Source: Billgrantia bachuensis
GTDB lineage: Bacteria > Pseudomonadota > Gammaproteobacteria > Pseudomonadales > Halomonadaceae
Reading direction: 5' to 3'
NCBI RefSeq assembly: GCF_011742165.1
Contig: NZ_JAAQTO010000005.1
Location: 1-64,000, forward strand
DNA length: 64,000 nucleotides
Shown here: in pieces, positions 10,778 to 20,332 of the stretch
How positions within the stretch are numbered: position 1 is the stretch's first letter
How the letters are laid out: the number at the start of each line of letters is the position of its first letter
Position numbers and translations under genes: made by a program
Notes under the pieces: generated by a model
Told to the model about the DNA's origin: nothing
The model's database searches: none
Seen by the model: the letters and a program-made list of their open reading frames with translations, nothing else

Positions 10778-12115
10778 CTAGAACGAAGCCCACTCTTCTT
10801 CTTGCGACTTTTCGCTCTGGTGATTCTTCATGTCTTGATGGCGCTTGGCGGGCAGGGGATCCTGCTGCCGTGGCAGTTGCCTGACCATGCTGGCCTGGCT
10901 CTTGCGAGACGCCGGGCCCGTATTGTCCTGTTGCCCAGCCAACCGGAAACGCAATACGGCTTCGCGCAGGCGAGCGGCCTCGGCCTCGAGCTGAGTCGCC
11001 GCCGTAGCGGCCTGTTGCACCAACGCCGCGTTCTGCTGGGTCACCTGATCCATCTGGGTCACGGCCTGATTGACCTGACCGATACCGTTGCTCTGCTCCA
11101 GCGAGGCCGAGGCGATCTCGTCCATGATGTCGCTGACCCGTTGGACGGCCGCCACGATCTCGCCCATGGTCTGGCCGGCCTGGTCCACTCGGGCGGTACC
11201 GACATCCACCTTCTCGAGAGAAGCCTTGATCAGCCCCCGGATCTCACCTGCCGCCGAGGCACTGCGCCCCGCCAGGTTGCGCACTTCCTGGGCCACCACG
11301 GCAAAGCCACGGCCGTGCTCTCCGGCACGCGCCGCTTCGACCGAGGCGTTCAACGCCAGGATATTGGTCTGAAACGCGATCGTGTCGATGACACCGATGA
11401 TGTCGGACATCTTGTGCGAGCTTTCGCTGATGTCGTGCATGGTCGAGACGACCTCACCGACCACTTCGCCCCCTTGGGCTGCGGTGCGCGACGCCTCGGC
11501 GGCCAGTTGGCTGGCCTGGCGCGCATTGTCGGCGTTCTGTTCCACGGTGGAAGCCAGTTCCTCCATGCTGGAAGCGGTCTCGGCCAGCGAGGCGGCCTGC
11601 TGTTCGGTGCGGGACGACAGCTCGCCGTTGCCCTCGGCGATCTCCTGGGCCCCCAGGTAGATGCTCTCGCTGCTGCTGCGCACGGTTCCCACCGTGCCCG
11701 ACAGGCCGTCCTGCATGTGCCTGAGCGAAGTGAAGAGGCGCCCGATCTCGTTGTTGCCGCGGTTCTCGACCGGCTGGGAGAGATTGCCCTGCGCCAGACC
11801 CTCGAAATACCCAACCAGACGGGCGAGTGGCCGCAGCACGTTGACGCTGATACCCCAAACCACGATGCCCATGACCACTGCCGAGCCCGCCAGCACGGCG
11901 ACGATCGCCAGGCGCATCAGGTCGGCAGCGGCGGTAAACGCAGCCTGATGGGCAACGCCCGCCTCCCCCGCATGCGGTGCCATGGCGGCTACGGCGGCAC
12001 TGCCTTGCTGCAGCGCATATAGGCCCAGGACACTCAGCGCGACAAGCATCGCGCCGAAGAACAGCAGCACCAGGAACCAACTGGCCCGGACTGTCAGGTT
12101 GTCGAGATACTTCAC
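10778..12115 (-). CDS. Methyl-accepting chemotaxis protein with a very short periplasmic loop
   Basis: Chemoreceptor of 445 residues. Two membrane helices ([20 protein letters not shown] and [19 protein letters not shown]) are separated by only about 40 residues, too small for a standard ligand domain. HAMP and a complete signalling hairpin ([19 protein letters not shown]) follow, and it ends in EWASF. It may sense through its membrane region or a partner. Translation starts at GTG (12113-12115) with an AGGGG site 5 bases before it; an ATG five bases upstream runs straight into a stop. It has its own sigma-28 promoter at 12162-12188, downstream of cheW. Confidence 0.92.
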   Translation of the reverse strand: MKYLDNLTVRASWFLVLLFFGAMLVALSVLGLYALQQGSAAVAAMAPHAGEAGVAHQAAFTAAADLMRLAIVAVLAGSAVVMGIVVWGISVNVLRPLARLVGYFEGLAQGNLSQPVENRGNNEIGRLFTSLRHMQDGLSGTVGTVRSSSESIYLGAQEIAEGNGELSSRTEQQAASLAETASSMEELASTVEQNADNARQASQLAAEASRTAAQGGEVVGEVVSTMHDISESSHKMSDIIGVIDTIAFQTNILALNASVEAARAGEHGRGFAVVAQEVRNLAGRSASAAGEIRGLIKASLEKVDVGTARVDQAGQTMGEIVAAVQRVSDIMDEIASASLEQSNGIGQVNQAVTQMDQVTQQNAALVQQAATAATQLEAEAARLREAVLRFRLAGQQDNTGPASRKSQASMVRQLPRQQDPLPAKRHQDMKNHQSEKSQEEEWASF

Positions 12116-12161
12116 GTCATCCCCTCGTGAGCGGTGGGCGAAGACATCGTCTTCAATACGG

Positions 12162-12188
12162 ACATCGGCATGCAGGAGGCGAACTTTA
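12162..12188 (-). promoter_or_regulatory. Sigma-28 promoter for the short-loop chemoreceptor
   Basis: Minus strand TAAAGTTC (12181-12188), 11 bases, GCCGATGT (12162-12169), between cheW and the receptor gene. Confidence 0.82.
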
Positions 12189-12201
12189 GTTCAGCCCTGC
12201 C

Positions 12202-12696
12202 TCACTCAGCCACGCGTTCGACCAGTTCCATCTCGTCGCTGGTCAGCAGCTTGTCGATGTCGACGATCACCAGCATGCGATCCTCGAGGCTACCCAGCCC
12301 GCTGAGGAAGTCAGACGACAGGGTCACGCCGAATTCGGGGGCCGGTTTGATCTGGTCGGGCGAGAGTGTCATTACGTCGGACACGCCATCGACGACGATT
12401 CCGACGACCCGATCCTCGACGTTGACCACGATGACCACGGTCTGGCCGCCGTACTCCACCTTCTCGAGGTGGAACTTGATGCGCAGGTCGACGATGGGCA
12501 CGATCACCCCGCGCAGGTTGGTCACGCCCTTGATGAAGTCCGGCGCGTTGGCGATTCGCGTGACATTCTCGTAGCCACGGATCTCCTGCACCTTGAGGAT
12601 GTCGACGGCATACTCTTCGTCGCCCAGCGAGAACACCAGAAATTCACGGTTGTGGGCTTCGGCTGCGGCCAATGTTGCATCTTTCAACTGGTTCAT
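12202..12696 (-). CDS. cheW: CheW, receptor-kinase coupling protein
   Basis: Scaffold that couples CheA to chemoreceptor tips. The 164-residue protein is a single CheW domain: [20 protein letters not shown] at the N-terminus, the conserved [15 protein letters not shown] centrally and [15 protein letters not shown] later. No receiver domain follows, so it is CheW rather than CheV. It lies 2 bp after the cheA stop codon, so the two are surely co-translated in the motAB-cheAW operon. Length and motifs match the family. Confidence 0.97.
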   Translation of the reverse strand: MNQLKDATLAAAEAHNREFLVFSLGDEEYAVDILKVQEIRGYENVTRIANAPDFIKGVTNLRGVIVPIVDLRIKFHLEKVEYGGQTVVIVVNVEDRVVGIVVDGVSDVMTLSPDQIKPAPEFGVTLSSDFLSGLGSLEDRMLVIVDIDKLLTSDEMELVERVAE

Positions 12697-12698
12697 GA

Positions 12699-15074
12699 TC
12701 AGGTCTCCAGCGCTTTGTCGGTAAGAGCTTCGAGTGATTGCAATTCGCGCTCGGGCCGGCGCTTTTCCTTCTTGGCACGGCTGAGGCGATGCAAGCCGGT
12801 GATATCGAGGATCAGCGCCACGCTGCCATCACCGAGGATGGTCGCGGCCGATACTCCCGGCACCTTGCGGTAATTCGTTTCAAGATTCTTGACTACCACC
12901 TGCTGCTGGCCGACCAGATCGTCAACCAGCAGGGCATAGCGACGTCCCTCGCCCTGCACGATCACAGCGATGGTCTCGGTGAGCTTGGTCTTGGCGTTCG
13001 GTACGTCCAGCGCCTCGTGCACCGCCACGACGGGCAGGTACTCGTCGCGGACCTTGAGCACCACGTCGTCACCGGCCATGGCGTACAGGTCCTCCTTGGC
13101 CGGCTGCAACGACTCGAGTACGGCGGACAGCGGCAGGATGAACATCTCGTTGCCGACCTTGATCGACATGCCGTCCAGGATCGCCAGCGTCAGCGGCAGC
13201 ACGATGCGAATGGTGGTGCCTTCGCCTGGTTGGGACATGATCAGCACATGCCCGCCCATGCCTTGAATGTTGCGCTTGACCACATCCATGCCGACACCGC
13301 GACCGGAGACGTCGGTCACTTCCTTGGCGGTGGAGAAGCCCGGGGCGAAGATGAGCTGCCACACCTCGTCGTCGCTCATGGTGTCGGAAACGGGCAAACC
13401 GTTCTCGCGCGCCTTGGTCAGCAGCCTGTCGCGGTTGAGGCCGGCACCATCGTCAATCACTTCGATGATGATATTGCCGCCCTGATGCTTGGCCGACAGC
13501 ACCAGCTTGCCGGTACGAGGCTTGCCTGCCGCCTCGCGCACGTCGGGCGGCTCGATGCCATGATCGAGGCTGTTGCGCACCAGGTGCGTCAGCGGGTCGA
13601 TGATGCGCTCGGTCAGGCTCTTGTCGAGCTCGGTGGATTCGCCTTCGGTGACCAGCTCGATCTCCTTGCCCAGCTTGCCGGCGGTCTCGCGCACGACCCG
13701 GGGAAAGCGGCTGAAGACGAAATCCATCGGGATCATGCGGATCGACATCACCGATTCCTGCAGGTCCCGAGCATTGCGCTGCAGCAGGCTCATCCCGTTG
13801 AGCAGCGCGCTGTCGGCGACTCCATCCATTTCGCTGACGGTCTGGTCGAGCATCGACTGGGTGATGATCAGTTCACCCACCAAGTTGATGATCTGGTCGA
13901 CCTTGTCGACGGAGACTCGAATGGAAGAGCTTTCGGGCCCTTTTGCCTTGGCCTTGCCGCGCGCAGGCTTCGAAGCGTCAGCGTTGGTGGCTTTCGGCGT
14001 CGACCGACCTACTGATTTATCGGCAGGCTTGGGCGTGTCAGCCACCTTGACGGCATCCGCCGCTGCCGGCGTCACTGCTGTTTTTTCCACAGCCGCCGCT
14101 TCACTGGCGGTGCCAGCGCGGCTGATCTGCAGCTGATCGGCATTGATAATGAAGCCCATCACCGCCTCGATATCGTCATTGCTGACAGAGGAGGCCAGTA
14201 CGACCTCATAGCGGGCTTCGTCACCCTGCTGTGAAACTACCTCGCCCAGCTGATTCAATTCCTCGACGAGAAGCTGACGGTCCTTTTCTCCCACGTTCAG
14301 AAGTGTGACGACTCGCTCCCCTTCACCAGCGACGAGGGGCGTGTCGGCCGCCTCCTCGGACTGACCGGAAGCGGCAGGTCTGATCTGGAACTGATCGCCA
14401 TCGATGATGAAGCACATCACGGCTTCGATATCGTCGTCGCTATCGCTGGAGACGAGCACGACTTCGTAGCGCTGCTCGTCACCCTGGTGTGAGATCACCT
14501 CTCCCAATTGCCCCAGTTCCTCTACGAGCAACTGACGATCCTTCTCGCCCACGTTCAGCAGCGTCACGATACGCTGCTCGCCACCGGCAGGGTTAGCCGC
14601 TTCAGGCAGGTCTTCAGGGGCGGCCTCGGCTACTGGCTCGGCCTTCGGTGGCGGTGTCGCCGCGGCGCCGCCATCCAGATCCTGACCGATCTCCTCCAGC
14701 GCCAGCCGCTGCAACGTCTCGCAGATACGCTCGAAGGCCTCTTGATCGGGCTCGTCGCTATTGCGATAGGCGTTTAGCTGATCACTGAGCATGTCCTTGG
14801 TTTCCAGAAAGATATCGACGATATCCCGGCGCAGCTTGAGCTCGCCCTTGCGGGTATGGTCGAGCAGGTTTTCGAACAGGTGAGTGGTTCTCTGAAGCAC
14901 GTCGAAACCGAACGTGCCGGCACCGCCCTTGATCGAATGGGCCGCGCGAAAGATAGCATTGAGCTGTTCGGTATCCGGCTCGTCCACGTCGAGCTCCAGC
15001 AGGTAGCGCTCCATGTCGGCCAGCAGCTCTTCGGCTTCCTCGAAGAAAGTGTCATAGAAATCCGTGATATCCAT
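12699..15074 (-). CDS. cheA: CheA, chemotaxis histidine kinase with duplicated P2 domain
   Basis: Central kinase that phosphorylates CheY and CheB, 791 residues against about 650 in E. coli. P1 carries the phospho-accepting H46 ([10 protein letters not shown]). Two tandem P2-like domains follow at about residues 168-233 and 254-319. Then come a long Ala/Pro/Lys linker, the P3 dimerisation helices, the P4 ATPase ([40 protein letters not shown]) and the CheW-like P5 (INNLVGELI-like segment begins P3). The start [18 protein letters not shown] with a GGTGG site 7 bases upstream is preferred to a TTG seven codons earlier. The extra length is accounted for by the second P2 and the linker. All kinase motifs are intact. 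Confidence 0.97.
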   Translation of the reverse strand: MDITDFYDTFFEEAEELLADMERYLLELDVDEPDTEQLNAIFRAAHSIKGGAGTFGFDVLQRTTHLFENLLDHTRKGELKLRRDIVDIFLETKDMLSDQLNAYRNSDEPDQEAFERICETLQRLALEEIGQDLDGGAAATPPPKAEPVAEAAPEDLPEAANPAGGEQRIVTLLNVGEKDRQLLVEELGQLGEVISHQGDEQRYEVVLVSSDSDDDIEAVMCFIIDGDQFQIRPAASGQSEEAADTPLVAGEGERVVTLLNVGEKDRQLLVEELNQLGEVVSQQGDEARYEVVLASSVSNDDIEAVMGFIINADQLQISRAGTASEAAAVEKTAVTPAAADAVKVADTPKPADKSVGRSTPKATNADASKPARGKAKAKGPESSSIRVSVDKVDQIINLVGELIITQSMLDQTVSEMDGVADSALLNGMSLLQRNARDLQESVMSIRMIPMDFVFSRFPRVVRETAGKLGKEIELVTEGESTELDKSLTERIIDPLTHLVRNSLDHGIEPPDVREAAGKPRTGKLVLSAKHQGGNIIIEVIDDGAGLNRDRLLTKARENGLPVSDTMSDDEVWQLIFAPGFSTAKEVTDVSGRGVGMDVVKRNIQGMGGHVLIMSQPGEGTTIRIVLPLTLAILDGMSIKVGNEMFILPLSAVLESLQPAKEDLYAMAGDDVVLKVRDEYLPVVAVHEALDVPNAKTKLTETIAVIVQGEGRRYALLVDDLVGQQQVVVKNLETNYRKVPGVSAATILGDGSVALILDITGLHRLSRAKKEKRRPERELQSLEALTDKALET
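14118..14576 (-). repeat. Tandem duplication of the CheA P2 domain (258-bp period)
   Basis: Two units, 14376-14576 and 14118-14318, encode (I/V)[18 protein letters not shown] followed by QLGEV, then RYEVVL and DDIEAVM. The pattern matches the E. coli P2 sequence that reads LKAGEVDLLEEELGHL and DDITAVLCFVIEADQ. They have diverged at many positions, so the duplication is not new. Confidence 0.88.
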
Positions 15075-15101
15075 GCGCTTACCACCTGGTGTCAAAATGG
15101 G

Positions 15102-16049
15102 TTATTGGGGGTTGAGAGTTTGGCGCAGGCCTTCAGTAAATTGTTGCACGGGAGCCAGATCGACTTCGCTGTCAGAGCGGGTGCTCATCGGGCTCGGCAC
15201 GCCCGGGCCGTTCAGGATGTTCGGACGGCGAATGTACTCCGCCACCTCCGGTAGCAGCACCAGCAGCTCGATCCGGCGATTGTCCGCATCGAACGGATCG
15301 GTATCGGGCAGCAGCACGCGATCGGCGAAGCCGGATACACGCAACAGCTTGTCCGAATCGAAACCACCGGCAACCAGCTCGCGGCGCGAGGCATTGGCCC
15401 GACCGTTGGACAGCTCCCAGTTGCTGTAGCCGCGATACCCACCCGCATAGGGTCGACTGTCGGTGTGGCCGCCGATACTCAGATCATTGGGCAGGTCGTT
15501 GAGCAGCGGCGCGATGGTACGCAGCAGGTTGCGCATATAAGGCTCGACGCGGTCGCTACCGATGGCGAACATGGGCCGCTGTTCGGTATCGAGCAGCTGG
15601 ATGCGAAGCCCCTCGGGTGTCAGGTCGAAGCGCATCTGCTGGCGCAGTTCACGCAGTTCGGGATCGGCTTCGATTACCGTTTCGATGCGCCGCTGCAGGT
15701 CCAGAAAGAAGCGTCGCTGCTGCTCACTCGGGCGCGTGAACTCGCGAGTGTCGATGCGCGCCCGCTCGCCGTCGCTGTGAGCCGGATCGGGGCCGCCTCC
15801 GGGAATGGCACGGGTGCTGCCCGCACGATCTCCACCGGTGACCGCACTGACTAGCGGCGTACTGAAGTAGTCGGAGACGCCCTCACGCTCCTCCGGGCTT
15901 GCCACCGAGAGAATCCACATCACCAGGAACAGCGCCATCAAGGCCGTCATGAAGTCGGCCAGGGCGATCTTCCAGCTGCCACCGTGGTGGGCATGGACTA
16001 CCTTCTTGCGCCGAATGATGATCGGACGCTTGTCGCCGCCCGCGCTCAT
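15102..16049 (-). CDS. motB: MotB, stator subunit anchoring to peptidoglycan
   Basis: Proton-channel stator component of 315 residues. A short cytoplasmic N-terminus is followed by one membrane helix containing the proton-binding aspartate D32 (LADFMTALMALFLVMW), the same position as in E. coli. The OmpA-like peptidoglycan-binding domain follows, with GGHTDSRPY and NRRIELLVLLPE. Its start overlaps the motA stop by 4 bp, showing translational coupling. The periplasmic linker with DYFSTPL resembles the plug region. It ends 27 bp before cheA in the same operon. Confidence 0.96.
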   Translation of the reverse strand: MSAGGDKRPIIIRRKKVVHAHHGGSWKIALADFMTALMALFLVMWILSVASPEEREGVSDYFSTPLVSAVTGGDRAGSTRAIPGGGPDPAHSDGERARIDTREFTRPSEQQRRFFLDLQRRIETVIEADPELRELRQQMRFDLTPEGLRIQLLDTEQRPMFAIGSDRVEPYMRNLLRTIAPLLNDLPNDLSIGGHTDSRPYAGGYRGYSNWELSNGRANASRRELVAGGFDSDKLLRVSGFADRVLLPDTDPFDADNRRIELLVLLPEVAEYIRRPNILNGPGVPSPMSTRSDSEVDLAPVQQFTEGLRQTLNPQ

Positions 16050-16918
16050 TCTGCTGCCGCGCCCGACTTGGCGTTACGCACGTAGGTCTCAAGCTCGGTG
16101 AAACCCGGGCGTTCCGCGGTATGCAGCGCCTTGCGGCCAAACTCCACCGCCAACTGCGGCGCGTAGCCGTGCAGGCTTGCCAGCAAGGTGATGCGGATAC
16201 ACTGGAGCATTTTCTCCGCTTCCTTGACCTGGCGTTCGATGCTGCTCGCCACCGGATTGATGAAGCCATAGCCCATCAAGATGCCGAGGAAAGTGCCGAC
16301 CAGGGCGTGGGCGATCATCTGCCCCATCTGTTCGGGGCCGGCATCGGCGTAAGTCAACGCCTTCACGACCCCCATGACGGCCGCGACGATGCCAAACGCA
16401 GGCATGGCATCGCCCACCTTGGCGATGGCGTCCGCTGGAATATGCGCCTCCTGCTCGAAGGTCTCGATCTCGTGGAGCATCAGTTCATCGATCTCCATCG
16501 GATCCATGCCGCCCGCCACCATCAGGCGCAGGTAGTCGGTCAGGAAATTCATGATCATCGGGTCGGCCAGCACCTTGGGGTGCTCCTGGAACAGGGCGCT
16601 TTCCTGGGGGGTATCGATGTCACGCTCGATGCCGAGCATGCCTTCGCGACGTACCTTGGTCAGCAGCTTGAACAGTACCGCCAGCAGCTCCATGTACATC
16701 TGCTTGTTGTACTTCCTGGTACGCCGTAGCTTGGGAATGATCTTGAACGTGGCCTTGATCGCCTTGCCGTTATTGGCGGCAATGAAGGCCCCGACCCCAG
16801 CCCCACCGATCATCAGCAGCTCGGTCGGCTGATAGAGTGGCCCAAGGAAGCCCCCGGCCAGCACGAAGCCGCCGAAGACGCACACTATGACTACGAAGTA
16901 ACCCAGAAGAATCAGCAC
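16046..16918 (-). CDS. motA: MotA, stator proton-channel subunit
   Basis: Forms the stator with MotB and pushes on FliG. The 290-residue protein has four membrane helices (residues about 2-22, 32-50, 170-190, 200-222) and a large cytoplasmic loop. The loop has the charged RKYNKQMY segment and the PADAIAKVGDAMPAFGIVAA signature. It starts at GTG (16916-16918) with an AAAGGG site 8 bases upstream. A sigma-28 promoter lies 42 bp upstream, making motAB-cheAW a class III operon. MotA length and topology are typical. Confidence 0.96.
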   Translation of the reverse strand: MLILLGYFVVIVCVFGGFVLAGGFLGPLYQPTELLMIGGAGVGAFIAANNGKAIKATFKIIPKLRRTRKYNKQMYMELLAVLFKLLTKVRREGMLGIERDIDTPQESALFQEHPKVLADPMIMNFLTDYLRLMVAGGMDPMEIDELMLHEIETFEQEAHIPADAIAKVGDAMPAFGIVAAVMGVVKALTYADAGPEQMGQMIAHALVGTFLGILMGYGFINPVASSIERQVKEAEKMLQCIRITLLASLHGYAPQLAVEFGRKALHTAERPGFTELETYVRNAKSGAAAE

Positions 16919-16960
16919 AACCGATACCCTTTAATGGATGTAAGCCATCGTTATCACTAC

Positions 16961-16987
16961 TTATCGGCCAAGCGTTGCCACACTTGA
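16961..16987 (-). promoter_or_regulatory. Sigma-28 promoter for motAB-cheAW
   Basis: Minus strand TCAAGTGT (16980-16987), 11 bases, GCCGATAA (16961-16968). The -10 box is perfect; the -35 has two mismatches. Confidence 0.8.
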
Positions 16988-17049
16988 GGCCTGGTAGCCA
17001 AAAAGAGAACGCCAGCTCGCTCATCACTCCATTCGTCACCGCCATACAG

Positions 17050-17077
17050 CAAGACGCCGCCCGAAGGCGGCGTCTTG
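17050..17077. terminator. Hairpin terminator between flhC and motA
   Basis: Perfect 12-bp inverted repeat with a CGAA loop, arms 17050-17061 and 17066-17077, immediately downstream of flhC. The following T content is modest on the minus strand, so it may be only partly efficient. Confidence 0.7.
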
Positions 17078-17108
17078 TTACACCGGCATGTGCCAGACGT
17101 CAGGAGCG

Positions 17109-17684
17109 TCAACCGACTCGCTTGAGCGAAACCTCACGGCTAACGGCCTCCTCCGCCTCACGCTCCCGGCGCTTGCGGGTCTTGCCGGCACGCGAGGGCG
17201 GCATGCAGATACCGCAGACGTAATCCTGGTCCGGCGTGTGCGCATGGGCGACGAAGTGGCCACTGCAACTGTTGCAGGTAGACAGCTGCAGCAGATCGCT
17301 CTCGAAGAACCTGACCAGGGTCCAGGCGCGGGTCAGCCCCAGCACCGGCTCGGCCTGATCAATGCTGACCTGCTCGCTGTAGAGCCGGTAGGCCGTGACG
17401 AAGGCCTGCATCCGCTCACACTCCTGCTCCACGATCAGGCTGCGATAGATGTTATAGAACAGCGAGGCATGTACGTTCGGCAGCCAGGTAATGAACCAGT
17501 CGGTGGAAAAGGGCAGCATGCCCTTGGGCGGTGACATCCCCCGCACTTCCTTGAACAGACGGATCAGGCGGGCACGACTCAGGTCGGTCTCGGTTTCCAG
17601 CACCTGAAGGCGAGCCCCCAGTTCGATCAGCTCAATGGCAAGCTGGACCTGCTGCATCTCCTCGACAAGGCTTTTCTGGGACAT
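17109..17684 (-). CDS. flhC: FlhC, master flagellar transcription activator subunit
   Basis: With FlhD forms the complex that activates class II flagellar promoters. The 191-residue protein has an N-terminal helical region resembling E. coli FlhC ([24 protein letters not shown]). The zinc site has cysteines at 137, 140, 157 and 160 (CNSC and CGIC), the same positions as E. coli. The basic C-terminal tail ([12 protein letters not shown]) could contact DNA. It starts 3 bp after the flhD stop and is followed by a hairpin terminator. FlhDC outside the enterics occurs in a limited set of beta- and gammaproteobacteria including Halomonas, which supports the organism guess. Confidence 0.96.
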   Translation of the reverse strand: MSQKSLVEEMQQVQLAIELIELGARLQVLETETDLSRARLIRLFKEVRGMSPPKGMLPFSTDWFITWLPNVHASLFYNIYRSLIVEQECERMQAFVTAYRLYSEQVSIDQAEPVLGLTRAWTLVRFFESDLLQLSTCNSCSGHFVAHAHTPDQDYVCGICMPPSRAGKTRKRREREAEEAVSREVSLKRVG

Positions 17685-17687
17685 CGC

Positions 17688-18014
17688 TCACGCCCCCCGT
17701 GACATGGATACGGTTCCACGGCCCGCCATCAGCAGCGAGGCATGAAACTGCGACAATCCATTGTCACGGGGGTTATCGACCACTTGGCGCAGCTGCTCGG
17801 CGCCCTCGAAGCCGAAGTGGCAGAGCAGTTGGTTGGTACGCGCCAGGCGGGTCAGCTGGGCAGCGCCGAGAGACACGAGCAGATCGGCGGTTTCATCATC
17901 GATCTTGAGACGAAACATAGCCGCCGCGCGGTCGTCGTTGAGCAGACGCTGTGCCAGCAGCAGATAGGCAAGATTCAGCTCCTGGATCTCATCCAGGTGA
18001 TTCGTATTCGTCAT
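17688..18014 (-). CDS. flhD: FlhD, master flagellar transcription activator subunit
   Basis: Partner of FlhC, 108 residues. It shows the FlhD pattern HLDEIQELNLAYLLLAQRLL, then RLKIDDETADLLVSLGAAQL and the TNQLLCHF segment that carries the conserved intersubunit cysteine. An AGGGAA ribosome site precedes the ATG. The gene follows a 343-bp AT-rich leader, as expected of a promoter integrating many signals. Co-transcribed with flhC. Confidence 0.95.
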   Translation of the reverse strand: MTNTNHLDEIQELNLAYLLLAQRLLNDDRAAAMFRLKIDDETADLLVSLGAAQLTRLARTNQLLCHFGFEGAEQLRQVVDNPRDNGLSQFHASLLMAGRGTVSMSRGA

Positions 18015-18357
18015 TTTCAGTTTCCCTGCACGCTGTTGATTCGCGTGTCCTTTGTTTTTTGTAACGCACTTATTCAGGACTACGGCCTAGAGATACGTCG
18101 TGTTACGCAACGAGATGACCAGGCAGCACCTGATTAAGGACATATCTCACACACATGCATTGTGACCACTGTTTTGATACCTGCCAACCTCTCTCAACGC
18201 AAGCCCCACTCAGACCAAAAGGTGAGTTAGCTAAGTCTTTCGGATTAAATTGTTAACGCATTGTGTGCGAACACAAAAAAAGACACACATATGTCTTGAC
18301 AAAATCAAATAGATGCATATTTGGTTACAATATTTTACAAAGTAAACGCCAGCTCAT
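18015..18357 (-). promoter_or_regulatory. Long AT-rich leader of flhDC with two inverted repeats
   Basis: No gene is seen in this 343-bp stretch; base composition turns sharply AT-rich from about 18,130 to 18,350. Two adjacent perfect 6-bp inverted repeats, TTGTGT-GCGA-ACACAA (18261-18276) and AAGACA-CACATA-TGTCTT (18280-18297), look like operator sites. I could not identify a convincing -35/-10 pair towards flhD. Confidence 0.5.
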
Positions 18358-18639
18358 TCAACGAAGCTCTTGCGCTTCGGCGATCTCATACACCCATACG
18401 AGCAATTCAGCAATCACCTGATACAGCATCGGCGGAATCCGTTCATCCAGATCCAAGCCCATCAGCAACGATACCAGCTCGGGCGCATCGTGGACGTAGA
18501 TGCCCTGTCGCTTGGCCTCGGCCAGTATCCGTTCGGCCATATCGCCATACCCTTTGGCCAGCACCCGCGGGGCGTCGTCGCCGTCGCGATAGGCCAGCGC
18601 CACCGCCTGGCGCCGCCGCTCAGGCTTCGATTCCGTCAT
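18358..18639 (-). CDS. FlhB C-terminal-domain homologue (FlhX/YscU-tail family)
   Basis: A 93-residue protein corresponding to the cytoplasmic tail of FlhB after its cleavage site: RQAVALAYRDGDDAPRVLAK and GYGDMAERILAEAKRQGIYV align with FlhB's YAVALQYDEKGMSAPRVVAK and RIRELGEEAGVPLLQAP. It lacks the NPTH motif and any membrane segment. Such free-standing tails (FlhX) can partly stand in for the FlhB cleaved domain in substrate switching in some bacteria. Its start overlaps the end of the FliK-like gene by 20 bp and has a GAGGGGG site. Placing it with a FliK-like partner suggests a shared switching role; this is inference. Confidence 0.85.
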   Translation of the reverse strand: MTESKPERRRQAVALAYRDGDDAPRVLAKGYGDMAERILAEAKRQGIYVHDAPELVSLLMGLDLDERIPPMLYQVIAELLVWVYEIAEAQELR

Positions 18640-19951
18640 CCGTACCCCCTCTCTCCCAGTCCCAAGGGCGTGCCTCGATCAGTACCGTAGCCAGCCCAGC
18701 ATCCCGGAGTCGTTGTTTCAGCTGTGGTACTCCCCTCTCCAATGTCTGCAGAGTGGCTTCATCCCTGGCCAGTAGCTGCAGGCGAATGCGTTTCTCCTGC
18801 AGCCACATCGCCACACGAATCTCACCCAGGCTTGGCACCGTGAGCTGAAGTTCGGAGTGCCATGCCTCTTGCTGCGATTCATCTTCCCCCTCGGCTGTGC
18901 CTTCTTGCTCATGTCGAGCGCCCGCTGGCAGTTGGATCATCAGCGCCATGAAGATGCCGGACCACACATCCCCCTCCCAGCGCAAGACAGGCGTTACCAG
19001 CATCTCGAGCTGGTGGCGAACCAGCCCCTGAAGGCTCTCGTGCACCGGCTCTCCTCCAACTGAGCGCGCACGAGTCAGTTGCTCGGCTGCCTCGCGCCCG
19101 GCCAACTCCGGCCCCTCGGCACGCGGCGCCCCCGGCTGAACCGTGTCACGCACCTGGCCAGAAGTCGGCGCCAGGCCCTCGCCTCCGGCCCTCTCGCCAC
19201 GTGCTGCCGCGGGGTACAGCGACTCGGTGGAGATGTAGGAGTTGGCCGCGGAAGCTGTCTGCCCCTGCAGCGCTTGGCCCGGCAATGCCTGGCCCGGCGC
19301 AGGTGGCGCGGGCTGAACCTGCCCGGCCTGCATCATAACTTGCGCACCACTTGTCGTCGCAGTGCCTGCATTCGGCGCTGCCGCGGATGCGCTCGACACT
19401 GCAGCGGGAGCGTTGCCCGGCGCCGCCGATGTATAGCGCAGCGTACGGAGCATTTGAGGCTCGCCTTCCAGTTGCTGTCGACTCATCTCGCCGCGATACC
19501 AGCGCGCGAGATGCGACTCGTAGAAAAGTCCGCTGTCGCGTACGCCGGTTTGCAGCCGGGCGGCAAGAGTCGTGGCGTTTGATGCTTCGTCTGCCGACAT
19601 CAGCGGCGAAGCGGTGCTCAGCACCGATGGTGGAGCAGGAAAACGTACCAGCAGGTCGGCAATGGTACGCGCCGAGGGGCTGAAGTGGGTCTGAGAGGAA
19701 GCGGGAGGCTGTGCTGGGTCGCTGCGCGGCGTCAGGCCATCGCCACGCTGGGCTGGCATACCCGTGCCATGCAGCGGTGCCATACCCGGGCGACGCCCTT
19801 CCAGCCGCGAGTCGCTATGCAGCGCTCGCGGCCCCTCACCCGGGTCGACCGGCCGAACCGGCTCCGTCAGATCACGCGGCGGGGCCGTATCGATACGTTT
19901 GCCCAGCACTTGGTGGAGCAGCGTATCGAGCAGTGGCGTGATGCCACTCAC
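18620..19951 (-). CDS. FliK-like hook-length control protein (second FliK)
   Basis: A 443-residue protein with a long low-complexity Ala/Pro/Gln-rich N-terminal part and a C-terminal globular domain (about residues 305-435). This domain resembles the FliK family: LQLTVPSLGEIRVAMWLQEKR, then RIRLQLLARDEATLQTLE. A distinct FliK sits in the fliJ-fliL block at 58,147. It starts at GTG overlapping the fliT stop by 4 bp, and is followed by the FlhB-tail gene. The pairing with an FlhB-like tail supports a secretion-switch role, but whether it measures hook length cannot be told from sequence. Confidence 0.75.
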   Translation of the reverse strand: MSGITPLLDTLLHQVLGKRIDTAPPRDLTEPVRPVDPGEGPRALHSDSRLEGRRPGMAPLHGTGMPAQRGDGLTPRSDPAQPPASSQTHFSPSARTIADLLVRFPAPPSVLSTASPLMSADEASNATTLAARLQTGVRDSGLFYESHLARWYRGEMSRQQLEGEPQMLRTLRYTSAAPGNAPAAVSSASAAAPNAGTATTSGAQVMMQAGQVQPAPPAPGQALPGQALQGQTASAANSYISTESLYPAAARGERAGGEGLAPTSGQVRDTVQPGAPRAEGPELAGREAAEQLTRARSVGGEPVHESLQGLVRHQLEMLVTPVLRWEGDVWSGIFMALMIQLPAGARHEQEGTAEGEDESQQEAWHSELQLTVPSLGEIRVAMWLQEKRIRLQLLARDEATLQTLERGVPQLKQRLRDAGLATVLIEARPWDWERGGTDDGIEA

Positions 19952-20331
19952 GGCGTCCCCGGGCCGAACTTGTCGGAGGCATCGACCACGGACGCCGCCT
20001 GTTTGCCGTAGCTGCGATGCAAATCGCGCTGGCGCCGGCTGGTGTCCATCAGATGACCGAGCTCACTGCGCCGCGCCATCAGTTGTTCACGAATTGCCAG
20101 GTCATCGGCCAGGATGGCCTCGAGCAGCTCGGCCTTGCGCTGAAGGCCCTCGGGATCCAGCACTGCCTCCTTGTCCAGTTGCCTGAGACGGTCGGCAAGC
20201 TGCAGGTAGTCGGACTGGCGCTCGATGAGCGCATCCCACTCACCGGACCTCGCCAGCTCGAGCATGACGGCAACCTGTTGCCTGAGCCGGACATAGCCAT
20301 CCAGAACGGCTCGAGTGGGCGACATAGCCAT
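19948..20331 (-). CDS. fliT: FliT, FliD export chaperone
   Basis: Small helical protein of 127 residues in the usual position after fliS. FliT binds the cap protein FliD for export and, in enterics, can inhibit FlhDC. The pattern YVRLRQQVAVMLELARSGEWDALIERQSDYLQL matches FliT's N-terminal helices (given here as separate segments: VMLELARSGEWDALIE and RQSDYLQLADRL). The ATG at 20329-20331 directly follows the fliS stop with an AAGG site; an upstream start would overlap fliS. Sequence of this family is poorly conserved, so position carries weight. Confidence 0.82.
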   Translation of the reverse strand: MAMSPTRAVLDGYVRLRQQVAVMLELARSGEWDALIERQSDYLQLADRLRQLDKEAVLDPEGLQRKAELLEAILADDLAIREQLMARRSELGHLMDTSRRQRDLHRSYGKQAASVVDASDKFGPGTP

Positions 20332-20332
20332 A

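Noticed and set aside
18296..18325. TTGACA followed by TACAAT as a plus-strand sigma-70 promoter
   Set aside because: The gap is about 24 bases, too long, and no plus-strand gene follows.
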